Source: Brachyspira suanatina (lineage in GTDB: Bacteria; Spirochaetota; Brachyspiria; Brachyspirales; Brachyspiraceae). Taken from it: a stretch of DNA of 64,000 nucleotides. This document shows positions 18,599-27,309 of this stretch, one piece after another. The stretch lies in assembly GCF_001049755.1 (NCBI RefSeq), contig NZ_CVLB01000001.1, positions 1,382,995 through 1,446,994 of the forward strand, read 5' to 3'. A program made the position numbers and the translations under genes. Position 1 is the first letter of the stretch. Every line of letters starts with the position of its first letter. Under the pieces are notes generated by a model that was not told the origin of the DNA, did not search any database, and saw only the letters and a program-made list of their open reading frames with translations.

Positions 18599-19600
18599 TT
18601 AAAAAAATCCTTCACTTTTAGCATCTTTGCTCATAAGTTCTGTTAGTGTATCTTGTATATTCGCATCATTAAAAAGTATATTGTATATTGCTTCAGTTAT
18701 AGGCATATAAATATTGTTTTTCTGAGCATACTCATAAGCTGCAGTAGTAGCATATACTCCTTCGGCAACCTGACCATGATTTTCAGCTATTACATCTTGA
18801 TATTTTTTACCTTTAGCAAGTTCTCGTCCTAATCTATTGTTCCTACTAAGTCCGCTTGAACATGTTACTATTAAATCGCCTATTCCAGAAAGTCCGTACA
18901 TAGTATCTATTCTAGCACCTTTACTCAATGCAAATCTTACTATCTCATGCAAACCTCTTGTTATAAGAGCCGCTTTTGTATTATCACCGAGTTTAAGCCC
19001 ATCTACTATACCGCCTGCAATAGCTATAATATTTTTTAAAGCCCCGCCTATTTCTACTCCTTTCTGATCTGTAGAGTTATAAATTCTTAATTTAGGAGGT
19101 ACTGTCAATGTATCTCTTACATATTCAGAAACACCTTTCTCCCCTCCTACAACTACTGCAGTAGGTACCCCCTTAGCTGTTTCTTCAGCATGTGAAGGTC
19201 CTGAAAGAGTTAATATTGATAAATCTCCTGATATTATGCTTCTTGCAACCTCACTCATAGTTTTTCCTGTTTTTCTATCAAGCCCCTTAGTTGCAGATAC
19301 TAATATTTGATCATTACTTATATAAGGCTCTATATTTATACAAGCATCAGCAAAAGCAAATGAAGGAGTTACTATTATAACGATTTCACTGTCATTTACA
19401 GCTTCTCCTACATCTGTTGTAAATTTTATACTCTTATTTAATTGTATATTTTCTAAATAATTATCATTTCTATATGAAGTGCTTAATAATTTGTAACTGC
19501 TCTCACTATGCACCCATACTTTAACATTATGCTTTTCTGAAAATATATTAGCAAGTGCAAGTCCCCATCCGCCGGCACCTATGATTCCAACATTTATCAT
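18599..19600 (-). CDS. gpsA: Glycerol-3-phosphate dehydrogenase [NAD(P)+]
   Basis: A roughly 333-aa cytoplasmic enzyme that reduces dihydroxyacetone phosphate to sn-glycerol 3-phosphate for phospholipid synthesis. The N-terminal Rossmann motif is GIIGAGGWGLALA. VSATKGLDRKTGKTMSEVA, LSGPSHAEETAKGVPTAVVV and the catalytic Lys in GGALKNIIAIAGGIVDGL follow. An in-frame ATG at 19612 exists, but ATG at 19600 has GGGGT at good spacing and gives the normal N-terminus. Confidence 0.95.
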   Translation of the reverse strand: MINVGIIGAGGWGLALANIFSEKHNVKVWVHSESSYKLLSTSYRNDNYLENIQLNKSIKFTTDVGEAVNDSEIVIIVTPSFAFADACINIEPYISNDQILVSATKGLDRKTGKTMSEVARSIISGDLSILTLSGPSHAEETAKGVPTAVVVGGEKGVSEYVRDTLTVPPKLRIYNSTDQKGVEIGGALKNIIAIAGGIVDGLKLGDNTKAALITRGLHEIVRFALSKGARIDTMYGLSGIGDLIVTCSSGLSRNNRLGRELAKGKKYQDVIAENHGQVAEGVYATTAAYEYAQKNNIYMPITEAIYNILFNDANIQDTLTELMSKDAKSEGFF

Positions 19601-19689
19601 AAAATACCCCATAATCCATTTTTATAATATAGTATATATAAAAAATAACTATTATCAATATATAATTGTAAAAATATTATGTAAACTAT

Positions 19690-20250
19690 TTATTTAAATG
19701 ATTTTTCAAGTAAAATGCATATATTATTTAGTAAATCTCCTTTATTTATCTTATTATTATCCTTAACCCAGCAGAATATAACGGAAACTAAAGCACCGGA
19801 AAAAAATTGAGAAGTTATTTTTGTATTTTCAATATTATCTTCTTTCATAGTTTCACCTAAATAGTCTATAAATATTTTATGTAATGATGAAACAAATAAA
19901 ATGGTATTATTATGATCTATTAATGATACATTGAAATATTGTTTATTATCATCGAAGTAATTAAGAACTTTTTCTAATATTTTTCTATAATTTTTTTTGA
20001 AATCATATATTGAATTATCTTTCTTTAATTCTTTTATAATATCTTGTTTAATATCTTCTATAATAGAATTTAGTAATTCTTCTTTATTATTGAAATGATC
20101 ATAAAATGTAACTCTATTTATCATAGCATTATCGCATATTTCTGTTACACTTATATCTTTTAATGAATTAGTTTTTAAAAGTTCAAGCAAGGATTCTTTT
20201 AATAATTTTTCAGTTTTTAATATTCTTAAATCTTTTTTATCATTTTTCAT
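19690..20250 (-). CDS. TetR-family transcriptional regulator
   Basis: A 186-aa protein. The N-terminal HTH (LKDISVTEICDNAMINRVTF, followed by YDHFNNKEELLNSI) is a clear TetR_N domain. The helical C-terminal ligand domain resembles the TetR_C group seen near DhaS-like regulators. Its ligand and targets are not evident. It is divergent from the PadR gene across 146 bp, so it may control itself and its neighbour. Confidence 0.88.
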   Translation of the reverse strand: MKNDKKDLRILKTEKLLKESLLELLKTNSLKDISVTEICDNAMINRVTFYDHFNNKEELLNSIIEDIKQDIIKELKKDNSIYDFKKNYRKILEKVLNYFDDNKQYFNVSLIDHNNTILFVSSLHKIFIDYLGETMKEDNIENTKITSQFFSGALVSVIFCWVKDNNKINKGDLLNNICILLEKSFK

Positions 20251-20290
20251 AAATAATGCAAAGTATTAGAAAATATATTTTGTTTAAATA

Positions 20291-20318
20291 ATATTACAAT
20301 AAAAATTAAGTTTGTCAA
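20291..20318 (-). promoter_or_regulatory. Candidate promoter of the tetR-family gene
   Basis: On the minus strand, TTGACA (20313-20318), a 16-nt spacer and TAATAT (20291-20296), about 40 nt before the ATG at 20250. Confidence 0.5.
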
Positions 20319-20338
20319 AGAAAAATTATTTCTTAATA

Positions 20339-20367
20339 TTGATATATTGTGTATTACACAGTATAAT
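20339..20367 (+). promoter_or_regulatory. PadR gene promoter with overlapping operator palindrome
   Basis: TTGATA (20339-20344), a 17-nt spacer and TATAAT (20362-20367). A near-perfect palindrome, TATAtTGTGTA-T-TACACAgTATA (20343-20365), fills the spacer. A bound repressor would block RNA polymerase, consistent with autorepression by the PadR protein encoded 30 nt downstream. PadR binding is inferred. Confidence 0.6.
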
Positions 20368-20396
20368 ATACTAAACAATATATAAAGGATTTAATA

Positions 20397-20738
20397 TTGA
20401 ACTATGATGATATAGTATCAAATTTGATGCAGGAACTAAGACGCGGAACATTGATAATAGTTGTACTTAGTCAATTAAAAAAAGAAGAATACGGATACAA
20501 TTTGATAACGAAATTAAAAGAAAATGGCATCACTGTTGAAGCTAATACTTTATATCCTCTTTTAAGAAGATTAGAAAATCAAGGGCTTTTAAAAAGCGAA
20601 TGGAATACCAAAGAAGATAAGCCAAGAAAATATTATTCCATAACAAAAGACGGAAAAGAAGTTTTAAAGAAAGCTGTTCATCATTGGAAAGAATTTTCAT
20701 CTAATGTGAATAAAATAATAGATGAACAATTTTTTTAA
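20397..20738 (+). CDS. PadR-family transcriptional regulator
   Basis: A 113-aa winged-helix protein. The pattern LRRGTLIIVVLSQLKKEEYG, YNLITKLKENGI, EANTLYPLLRRLENQGLLKS and KPRKYYSITKDGKEVL is a textbook PadR domain with a short C-terminal dimerisation helix. The start is TTG at 20397, supported by AAAGGA eight nt upstream. The downstream membrane-protein gene starts 22 nt after its stop, the usual PadR/HAAS pairing. Confidence 0.92.
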   Translation: MNYDDIVSNLMQELRRGTLIIVVLSQLKKEEYGYNLITKLKENGITVEANTLYPLLRRLENQGLLKSEWNTKEDKPRKYYSITKDGKEVLKKAVHHWKEFSSNVNKIIDEQFF

Positions 20739-20760
20739 TTTTTTAATAATAGGAGTTTAT

Positions 20761-21744
20761 ATGATTAACAATAAAAAAGCAGAAGATATTATTGAAAGAT
20801 ATATTTATACCGTTACAAAATCAATGCCGGATAAAATTAAAGAAGATGTTTCAAATGAAATAAGAACTCTTATTGATGATATAATCAAAGAAAGATTTTC
20901 AAACTCAGAGTATAAAATAAATGATATAAAAAATATTTTAATGGAAATCGGAAATCCTTATGAACTTGCCTATAAATATGATAATGATTACAATAAATGT
21001 TTGATAGGATATCCTTATTATATATATTATAAACTTGTATTAAAAATTGTTTTATCTTCAACATTGCTTGGAATAATAGTTTCATCAATCATAAATATAT
21101 TTCTAAATAATGAAGCTTTAAATCTGATTAATATAGCAAGTAATATTTTTACTGCATTGTTATTAGCATTTTCATTTGTAACATTAATATTTGTATTTAT
21201 TTCAAATAATAATATAGATATTTCTAGTATCACAATAGATTTTGATAATCTTCCAAAACCTACTAATAAAAAAAGAAATTTATATAATTCAATTATTAAA
21301 ATATCAGCAGCAATTATATTCTTATTGCTTTTATTTTTATCTCCAAATATATTTTCAATAAAAATCAATAATGAATATTTTGCATTCTTCAATATAGACA
21401 TTATAAAGAATAGTTTTTTATTTCCTTTAATATTTATTTTAATGCTTATATCAAGAGAAATTATAAAAATGTTTACATACACTTATAATAAAAAAACAGT
21501 TACATTGTTTATTGGTATTGATATAGTATCAGCTATTGCATCATCATTATGGCTATTATCATACAATGTAATTAATATTAATTTTATAGATGCATTGACA
21601 AAATTAGAATCAGAAAATTCTGCTGCTTTTAATATATTTAATAATTTTCAGTTATTTTGTTTAATATGTATATTATTTGCTTTATTGCTTGATGGTATAT
21701 ATGTTTTATTAAAATTAAAAAATAACCTTGCATATAAAGGCTGA
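20761..21744 (+). CDS. PadR-associated membrane protein (HAAS/DUF1700-like)
   Basis: About 327 aa. The N-terminal 85 residues form a helical HAAS-like domain (AEDIIERYIYTVTKSMPDKI; EDVSNEIRTLIDDIIKERF; IKNILMEIGNPYELAYKY). Six or so hydrophobic segments follow (for example ILSSTLLGIIVSSIINIFL and [18 protein letters not shown]). ATG at 20761 is chosen because AGGAG lies 7 nt upstream; an upstream in-frame ATG at 20722 lies inside the padR gene. Such proteins are usually controlled by the adjacent PadR; the molecular role is unknown. Confidence 0.75.
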   Translation: MINNKKAEDIIERYIYTVTKSMPDKIKEDVSNEIRTLIDDIIKERFSNSEYKINDIKNILMEIGNPYELAYKYDNDYNKCLIGYPYYIYYKLVLKIVLSSTLLGIIVSSIINIFLNNEALNLINIASNIFTALLLAFSFVTLIFVFISNNNIDISSITIDFDNLPKPTNKKRNLYNSIIKISAAIIFLLLLFLSPNIFSIKINNEYFAFFNIDIIKNSFLFPLIFILMLISREIIKMFTYTYNKKTVTLFIGIDIVSAIASSLWLLSYNVININFIDALTKLESENSAAFNIFNNFQLFCLICILFALLLDGIYVLLKLKNNLAYKG

Positions 21745-21759
21745 TATATGCAAGGCTTT
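21726..21759 (+). terminator. Terminator overlapping the stop codon of the PadR-linked membrane protein
   Basis: Ten-bp stem CCTTGCATAT/ATATGCAAGG (21726-21735 and 21746-21755) followed by CTTTT. The TGA at 21742-21744 lies in the loop. Confidence 0.65.
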
Positions 21760-21801
21760 TAATAACGATAATAAAAATTTATATGAAGGATCAATCTGCA
21801 A

Positions 21802-23466
21802 TTAATTATTATATAGTACTATAGATTCATAAGGTCTTAACTTTAATGTATTATCAAGTACTGCCTCATCATAATTTGAAAGAAGGTATTTCGATTTTTT
21901 TATGTCGAAATCAATATTGCTTAAATCTATAGTGCACTCATTACCATAAAAATTATTTATTACTAAAAGTTTTTCATTATTATATTCTCTTATGAAGGCA
22001 AATACATTTTTATCATCTTTTAGTATAGGTATAGTTTTACCTTCTGAAATAACTTTATAATCTTTTCTTAATTTTATTAATTTTTTATAATGATTAAATA
22101 TAGAGTTTTCATCATTAATATTATTTTCAGCATTAATATCTTTATAATTATCAATAACTTCTATCCAAGGCTTAGCATTTGAAAATCCTGCATTCTCTTT
22201 GTCATTCCATTGCATAGGAGTTCTTGAATTATCTCTTGATCTACTTTGAAGTATTTTATATATTTCTTTTTCTTCTATGCCATTATTTTTAAGTATATTG
22301 AAATAGTTTATTGACTCAACATCTTTGTACTGATTAATATTATTAAAATAAGCATTAGTCATACCTATTTCTTCGCCTTGATAAATATAAGGAGTACCTC
22401 TCAAACAATGCATAACAGTAGCAAGCATTTTAGAAGATTCTTTATGATATTTTTTATCATCTCCGAATCTTGATACTATTCTAGGCTGATCATGATTGCA
22501 CCAAAATAAAGCTGACCATGCATTATTATCCTGCATTCCTTCCTGCCAAGAGAATAAAATATTTTTCAACTCTTTAAAATCAAAATCCATTAACTGCCAT
22601 TTATCATTATTTTTATAATCAACTTTCAAATGATGAAAGCTAAATACCATACTAAGTTCATTTTCTTTTTCACCTGAATATTTAATGCAGTTTTCTATGC
22701 TTGTTGATGACATTTCACCTACTGTGATAGCATTATCATATTTTCCAAAAGTATTTTTATTTAACTCTTTTAAATATTTATGTATATTGTGTCCGTCAGT
22801 ATAGAAACGTCTTCCATCTCCTTCAAAATCATCTTCAAAAACTTCAGGCTTTGATATAAGGTTTATAACATCAAATCTGAATCCATAAACTCCTTTTTTT
22901 ATCCAGAAGTTAACTATATTAAAAATTTCTTTTCTTACTTCTTCATTATCCCAATTCAAATCAGCCTGACTAACATCGAATAAATGCAAATAATACTCAT
23001 CAAATTTTTCTACATACTGCCAAGCATTGCCTCCGAATTTAGATACCCAATTTGTAGGAGGTTCTTTTTTTCCGTTAACTACTCTGCCCTTTTTGAATAT
23101 ATAATAATTTTTATATTTTTCTTCTCCATTCATAGCCTTCTTAAACCATTCATGCTCTGTGGAAGTATGATTGAATACCATATCAAACATTATATCTATA
23201 TTTCTTTTTTTAGCTTCTTTTATAAGTTCTTCAACATCTTCCATAGTTCCATAAGAAGGATCAACATTATAATAATCAGCAACATCGTATCCATTATCTT
23301 TTTGAGGAGAAACAAAGAAAGGAGTACTCCAAATAATATCTACACCTAAATTTTGTAAATAGTCTAATTTTGATATTATTCCTTTTATATCTCCAAATCC
23401 ATCATTGTTGCTGTCCATAAAAGATTTTGGATATATTTGATAAACAACTTTATTTTTAAAATTCAT
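21802..23466 (-). CDS. treC: Trehalose-6-phosphate hydrolase (GH13)
   Basis: A 554-aa GH13 alpha-glucosidase. Conserved regions are MFDMVFNHTS, the nucleophile Asp in GFRFDVINLI, the acid Glu in TVGEMSSTS, and FWCNHDQPRIVSRFGDD. The stretch FEGDGRRFYTDG is typical of TreC/TreA rather than oligo-1,6-glucosidase. It would split imported trehalose 6-phosphate into glucose and glucose 6-phosphate in the cytoplasm. The link to the upstream treP (121-nt gap, same strand) and to treR supports the substrate call. The start is ATG with AGGA upstream. Confidence 0.9.
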   Translation of the reverse strand: MNFKNKVVYQIYPKSFMDSNNDGFGDIKGIISKLDYLQNLGVDIIWSTPFFVSPQKDNGYDVADYYNVDPSYGTMEDVEELIKEAKKRNIDIMFDMVFNHTSTEHEWFKKAMNGEEKYKNYYIFKKGRVVNGKKEPPTNWVSKFGGNAWQYVEKFDEYYLHLFDVSQADLNWDNEEVRKEIFNIVNFWIKKGVYGFRFDVINLISKPEVFEDDFEGDGRRFYTDGHNIHKYLKELNKNTFGKYDNAITVGEMSSTSIENCIKYSGEKENELSMVFSFHHLKVDYKNNDKWQLMDFDFKELKNILFSWQEGMQDNNAWSALFWCNHDQPRIVSRFGDDKKYHKESSKMLATVMHCLRGTPYIYQGEEIGMTNAYFNNINQYKDVESINYFNILKNNGIEEKEIYKILQSRSRDNSRTPMQWNDKENAGFSNAKPWIEVIDNYKDINAENNINDENSIFNHYKKLIKLRKDYKVISEGKTIPILKDDKNVFAFIREYNNEKLLVINNFYGNECTIDLSNIDFDIKKSKYLLSNYDEAVLDNTLKLRPYESIVLYNN

Positions 23467-23515
23467 AAATGATTCCTAATGAAATAATTTTATAATAATA
23501 TTCATAAGTTTCATA

Positions 23516-23549
23516 ACGGCAGCTAAGTAACATAATATTTAACTGCCGT
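23516..23549 (-). other. Intercistronic hairpin between treP and treC
   Basis: Inverted repeat ACGGCAG (23516-23522) / CTGCCGT (23543-23549) with additional pairing inside. It lies after the treP stop and before treC and lacks an immediate U-run, so it is more likely an mRNA stability or processing hairpin than a full terminator. Confidence 0.5.
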
Positions 23550-23587
23550 GTATATAATAAAAACCTATAAATATTTACCCCGCTTTC

Positions 23588-25516
23588 TTATTTTATTTCT
23601 ATAATTTTTCCTTCACCATTTTTTATGATAGTATTTTCCTTTAATAAATTAATTTTAGTTCCATCTGTAAATACAACAGGAGATACTAGAGATTTTCCAT
23701 GATTTTTTACGTATTCTAAATCAACCTTAGCTATTTTATCTCCTTTTTTTATTTTGTCTCCCGCTTTTACAAAAGATTCAAAACCTTCACCTTTAAGTTC
23801 TACAGTATCCATACCTATATGAATAAGTATTTCATTTCCGTTTGCAGTTTCTATACCATAAGCATGTTTTGTAGGGAAAGCAGCTATTATTTCACCATCG
23901 CAAGGAGCAGTAACTATACTATCATCTAATTCTATTGCAAAACCTTCACCCATAGCACCGCTTGAAAATGCTTCATCTGCTATATCTGATAATTTATAAA
24001 CTTTTCCATTCATAGGAGAAACAAAATTATCATCATCTAAAGTTATAGCTTCTGCAGTTGATGCATTATCTGAAACAGTTTCTGAAGCTTCTATATTATC
24101 AGTTAAATCTTCTGGTTTTAATTTTTTCTTTCCTACTATAAGAGTTAATACTAATGGTATAGCTATAGCAAAAATCATAGCAACAGCAAACATTAACATA
24201 TGCTTTGGCTGTATTGAAAGTATTCCCGGTATTCCGCCAATACCAATAGATGTAGCCATAACCTTAGAACCAACTGATATAATTGCAGCTACACAAGAAC
24301 CAACTAAACCGCATATAAATGGAAAACCATATTTTAAGTTTACACCGAATAATGCAGGCTCTGTAACTCCTAAATAACATGATATAAATGCCGGTATATT
24401 TATTTGTTTAGCCTTGTTATTTCTTTTCTGAAGTATAGACATAGCAACTACTGCAGAACCTTGAGCTATATTTGATAAAGCTATCATAGGCCATAACATA
24501 GTGCCGCCAAACTGACTCATAAGCTGTAAGTCAATAGCATTAGACATGTGATGAAGTCCTGTTATTACTAAAGGAGCATAGAAGAAACCAAATACACCAG
24601 CAAATAAAACTCCAAATTTTGATGTTAAGCCAGTATATACAACATAAGAAACTGCCTCACCTATTTTCCAACCTATAGGACCAACAACAGAGTGTGCTAT
24701 AATAACTGTTGGTATTAATGAAGCAAAAGGTATTATAACCATAGAAACATATTCAGGTACAATCTTCCTCCAAAACTTCTCTAAATAAACTAAAATAAAT
24801 CCTGCCATTATAGCCGGTATAACTTGTGCCTGATAACCAACCATAGGCATTTTAAATATTCCGAAGTCGTAAAATTTAGGATCAACAGTACCAACCAAAT
24901 AAGCGTTAACAAGCTGAGGAGAAACCAATGTTATGCCTAAAACAATACCCAAGATTTGAGTAGTTCCCATTTTTCTAGTGATAGACCAAGTAATACCTAC
25001 AGGAAGAAAATGGAAAATTGCCTCACCTATTAACCATAAAAAATCATTTGTACCAGCCCAGAACTGAGATATTTGAGTTAAACTCTTTGTACCCTCTTCA
25101 AAAAATTTTATATCTGATATTACGCTTCTAAAACCTAATATAAAACCTCCGCATATAATTGCAGGAATAAGTGGTGAAAATATTTCTGCTATGTTAGACA
25201 TTAAACGCTGCAAGAATGTTTGATTGCCTTTTGCTGATTCTTTTACAGCATCTTTACTTACTCCCTCTATTCCTGAAATCTTAACAAATTCATTATAATA
25301 TTCTGAAACTTCATTACCTATTATAACTTGAAATTGTCCTGATTGAGTAAAAGTACCCTTAGTAGATTTTAAATTTTCAATAGCTTTAATATCTGCTTTT
25401 TTAGGGTCTATTAAAACAAAACGCATTCTTGTAACACAATGAGTTATTGCCTTAACATTTTCTTTTCCGCCAACATATTTTAATAGAAGTGTGGCGTCTT
25501 CGGTGAATTTTCCCAT
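23588..25516 (-). CDS. treP: Trehalose PTS permease, fused IIB-IIC-IIA
   Basis: About 643 aa. The IIB domain comes first, with the phosphorylated Cys in ITHCVTRMRFVL (about residue 27). The roughly ten-helix IIC membrane domain follows (for example IFSPLIPAIICGGFILGFRS and YAPLVITGLHHMSNAIDLQL). A C-terminal glucose-type IIA domain has its His in ILIHIGMDTVELKGEGF. It imports and phosphorylates a glucoside, here trehalose judging by treC and treR. A longer frame reaches 25603 but runs through the operators; ATG at 25516 with GGAGG is the real start. A fused IIA domain is unusual for TreP, which often borrows IIA-Glc. Confidence 0.9.
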   Translation of the reverse strand: MGKFTEDATLLLKYVGGKENVKAITHCVTRMRFVLIDPKKADIKAIENLKSTKGTFTQSGQFQVIIGNEVSEYYNEFVKISGIEGVSKDAVKESAKGNQTFLQRLMSNIAEIFSPLIPAIICGGFILGFRSVISDIKFFEEGTKSLTQISQFWAGTNDFLWLIGEAIFHFLPVGITWSITRKMGTTQILGIVLGITLVSPQLVNAYLVGTVDPKFYDFGIFKMPMVGYQAQVIPAIMAGFILVYLEKFWRKIVPEYVSMVIIPFASLIPTVIIAHSVVGPIGWKIGEAVSYVVYTGLTSKFGVLFAGVFGFFYAPLVITGLHHMSNAIDLQLMSQFGGTMLWPMIALSNIAQGSAVVAMSILQKRNNKAKQINIPAFISCYLGVTEPALFGVNLKYGFPFICGLVGSCVAAIISVGSKVMATSIGIGGIPGILSIQPKHMLMFAVAMIFAIAIPLVLTLIVGKKKLKPEDLTDNIEASETVSDNASTAEAITLDDDNFVSPMNGKVYKLSDIADEAFSSGAMGEGFAIELDDSIVTAPCDGEIIAAFPTKHAYGIETANGNEILIHIGMDTVELKGEGFESFVKAGDKIKKGDKIAKVDLEYVKNHGKSLVSPVVFTDGTKINLLKENTIIKNGEGKIIEIK

Positions 25517-25555
25517 AATATGCCTCCATAGCTTTATATATTTTTTATTATCATT

Positions 25556-25591
25556 AACTTGTACGTACATACTAACATATACGTACAAGTT
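25556..25591 (-). promoter_or_regulatory. Two TreR-type operators on the treP promoter
   Basis: Arms of a perfect 12-bp inverted repeat lie at 25556-25567 (AACTTGTACGTA) and 25580-25591. Each arm is the outer half of an 18-bp palindrome-like box (25556-25573 and 25574-25591) close to the B. subtilis tre operator AACTTGTATATACAAGTT (as I recall it). One box fills the promoter spacer, and the other covers and follows the -10. Confidence 0.7.
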
Positions 25592-25597
25592 TGTCAA
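25569..25597 (-). promoter_or_regulatory. treP promoter
   Basis: On the minus strand, TTGACA (25592-25597), a 17-nt spacer and TAGTAT (25569-25574), about 53 nt before the treP ATG and interleaved with the operator boxes. Confidence 0.65.
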
Positions 25598-25683
25598 TTC
25601 CATTTTTATGATTTTTTATTAATTTTAATCATTGATAAATACTTATAGAAGATTATAATTATTTTATATTTACATCATAAGGT

Positions 25684-26412
25684 ATGCTAATTATGGGATT
25701 ATTAAATGATTTCACTAAAAAACTTATTCCTAATTTTTTATATACTGATTCACTTAGAGGAAAAGTAGGAGAATTTGAAGTAGATAATGCTTTAAATCCA
25801 TTATTTTTTGGTAAAGCAGAACATAGGCAAATAAATAACTTAGTAATAATTGATGATAATGGAAAAAGTCATCAAATAGATCATATAGAAATAAGAGCAA
25901 ATGGTATATTTTGCATAGAAACTAAAAATTACAGCGGACTTATATTTGGCAATGAAAATCAGGAAAAATGGACTCAATGTTTAAGACATGGTAAAAAGAA
26001 CTATTTTTATAATCCTTTAAAACAAAATAAATCTCATATATTTCATTTAAAAAAATTATTGGATAATAAATATAATGTTTATTCATTAATTGTATTTACT
26101 CAAAATAATGCTGATAAAATAAATATAAATAATGTAATTAATTTATGCGATTTAAAAAATTATTTAAATAATTTTAATGAAGGAAACAATTATACTACTG
26201 ATGAAATGAATGATATTTATAAGAAATTAATATCAAATCATAATAATATTTCAAATTCAAAACATATAAAAAATATAAATGATACTAAGCAAGAAATAAG
26301 TAATGGTATATGTCCGAGATGCAAAGGAAAATTAATTTTAAGAGAAGGAAAATACGGACAATTTTACGGATGCAGTAATTATCCAAATTGTAAATTCACA
26401 ATAAAAAAATAA
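25684..26412 (+). CDS. NERD-domain protein with C-terminal topoisomerase-type zinc finger
   Basis: A 242-aa protein. The NERD (nuclease-related) domain spans about 18-125: GKVGEFEVDNAL, then IDHIEIRANGIFCIETKNYS with the D-...-E-x-K acids of restriction-like nucleases, and WTQ. A C4 zinc finger at 210-242 (CPRCKGKLILREGKYGQFYG, then CSNYPNC) is of the topoisomerase I type. It probably acts on or binds DNA. It sits on the opposite strand between treP and treR, with its ATG about 90 nt from the treP operators. ATG at 25693 is an alternative start with better spacing from AAGG. Confidence 0.8.
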   Translation: MLIMGLLNDFTKKLIPNFLYTDSLRGKVGEFEVDNALNPLFFGKAEHRQINNLVIIDDNGKSHQIDHIEIRANGIFCIETKNYSGLIFGNENQEKWTQCLRHGKKNYFYNPLKQNKSHIFHLKKLLDNKYNVYSLIVFTQNNADKININNVINLCDLKNYLNNFNEGNNYTTDEMNDIYKKLISNHNNISNSKHIKNINDTKQEISNGICPRCKGKLILREGKYGQFYGCSNYPNCKFTIKK

Positions 26413-26415
26413 TAA

Positions 26416-27123
26416 CTATCTTCTTGCAAAATCTCTGAATTTAAATTTATCTGGTCTATGTCTTGCAGATGTGAGCTGAAAAACTCTAGTATCTGATAAA
26501 AAAGTCCTAGATTCTACATTTATAACCATATCATAATCTTTTAAATCTAAAAGCTTTTTATCATTATTATTTATTTTTTCACATGATATTTCTCTTTCAG
26601 CATAAGATATTTTTAACTGAAGATTTTTTTCTATATGTTCATATAAAGAGTCTTTTAAAATATTTTCATCTATAAACGGTATAATAGATGCATTGATAAA
26701 GTCTATATCAAGTATAATATTTTCTCCGTCTATATTTCTTATTCTCTCTATAGCCCATACTTTATCATCATCATTTAGTTTCAATGCTTTTTTTACTAAT
26801 GCATCAGGTTTTATGCATTCACATCTATGCACTATAGTTTCTACTTTACCATACATTTTTGATGCAACTTCTTTAAAACTGAATATTCCCCCAAATTCAA
26901 AATTATATATATTTGAATTGATAACTATAGAACCTTTTCCTTTATGTTTTTGAATGCATCCATTATTAGATAAAAGCTGCAATGACTTTCTTATAGTGTC
27001 CCTTGAAGCATCATATTCCTTCATCAAATCATATTCGCTTGGAAGTATATCGCCTTTTTTATAGTATCCAAATCTTATTTTATCGAGCAAACTATTATAA
27101 ATTTCTTCGTACTTTGATGCCAT
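26416..27123 (-). CDS. treR: Trehalose operon repressor, GntR/UTRA family
   Basis: A 235-aa regulator. The N-terminal GntR winged helix is KGDILPSEYDLMKEYDASRD, followed by TIRKSLQLLSNNG. The UTRA ligand domain ends in SARHRPDKFKFRDFARR, the hallmark C-terminus of TreR. The family binds trehalose 6-phosphate as inducer. The palindromic boxes at 25556-25591 are the obvious operators. It is separated from treP by the NERD gene on the other strand, so treR has its own promoter. Confidence 0.92.
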   Translation of the reverse strand: MASKYEEIYNSLLDKIRFGYYKKGDILPSEYDLMKEYDASRDTIRKSLQLLSNNGCIQKHKGKGSIVINSNIYNFEFGGIFSFKEVASKMYGKVETIVHRCECIKPDALVKKALKLNDDDKVWAIERIRNIDGENIILDIDFINASIIPFIDENILKDSLYEHIEKNLQLKISYAEREISCEKINNNDKKLLDLKDYDMVINVESRTFLSDTRVFQLTSARHRPDKFKFRDFARR

Positions 27124-27222
27124 AACAACCTCTATTTTGAATTGAAATATTATAATATAAAAAGTTATGTTTGTAAATATATGTTTTTTATAGGCTTAAT
27201 TTACAAAAAATAAAAAATGTAG

Positions 27223-27259
27223 TTTATCATACAATAGTAATTTTATTGTACTTGATAAA
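27223..27259. promoter_or_regulatory. Inverted repeat between treR and the efflux operon
   Basis: TTTATCA-T-ACAATA (27223-27236) pairs with TATTGT-ACT-TGATAAA (27244-27259): 13 bp with a small bulge in the 186-bp divergent gap. It may be an operator for either side or, on the minus strand, a leader hairpin followed by a T-rich tract. I cannot decide which. Confidence 0.45.
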
Positions 27260-27309
27260 AAAAACAAAAATAATAAAATATATACAATATTTTTAATAGG
27301 TGTTAGAAA

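Noticed and set aside
25517-25603. N-terminal extension of the PTS permease
   Set aside because: It would run through the operator boxes; ATG 25516 has GGAGG.
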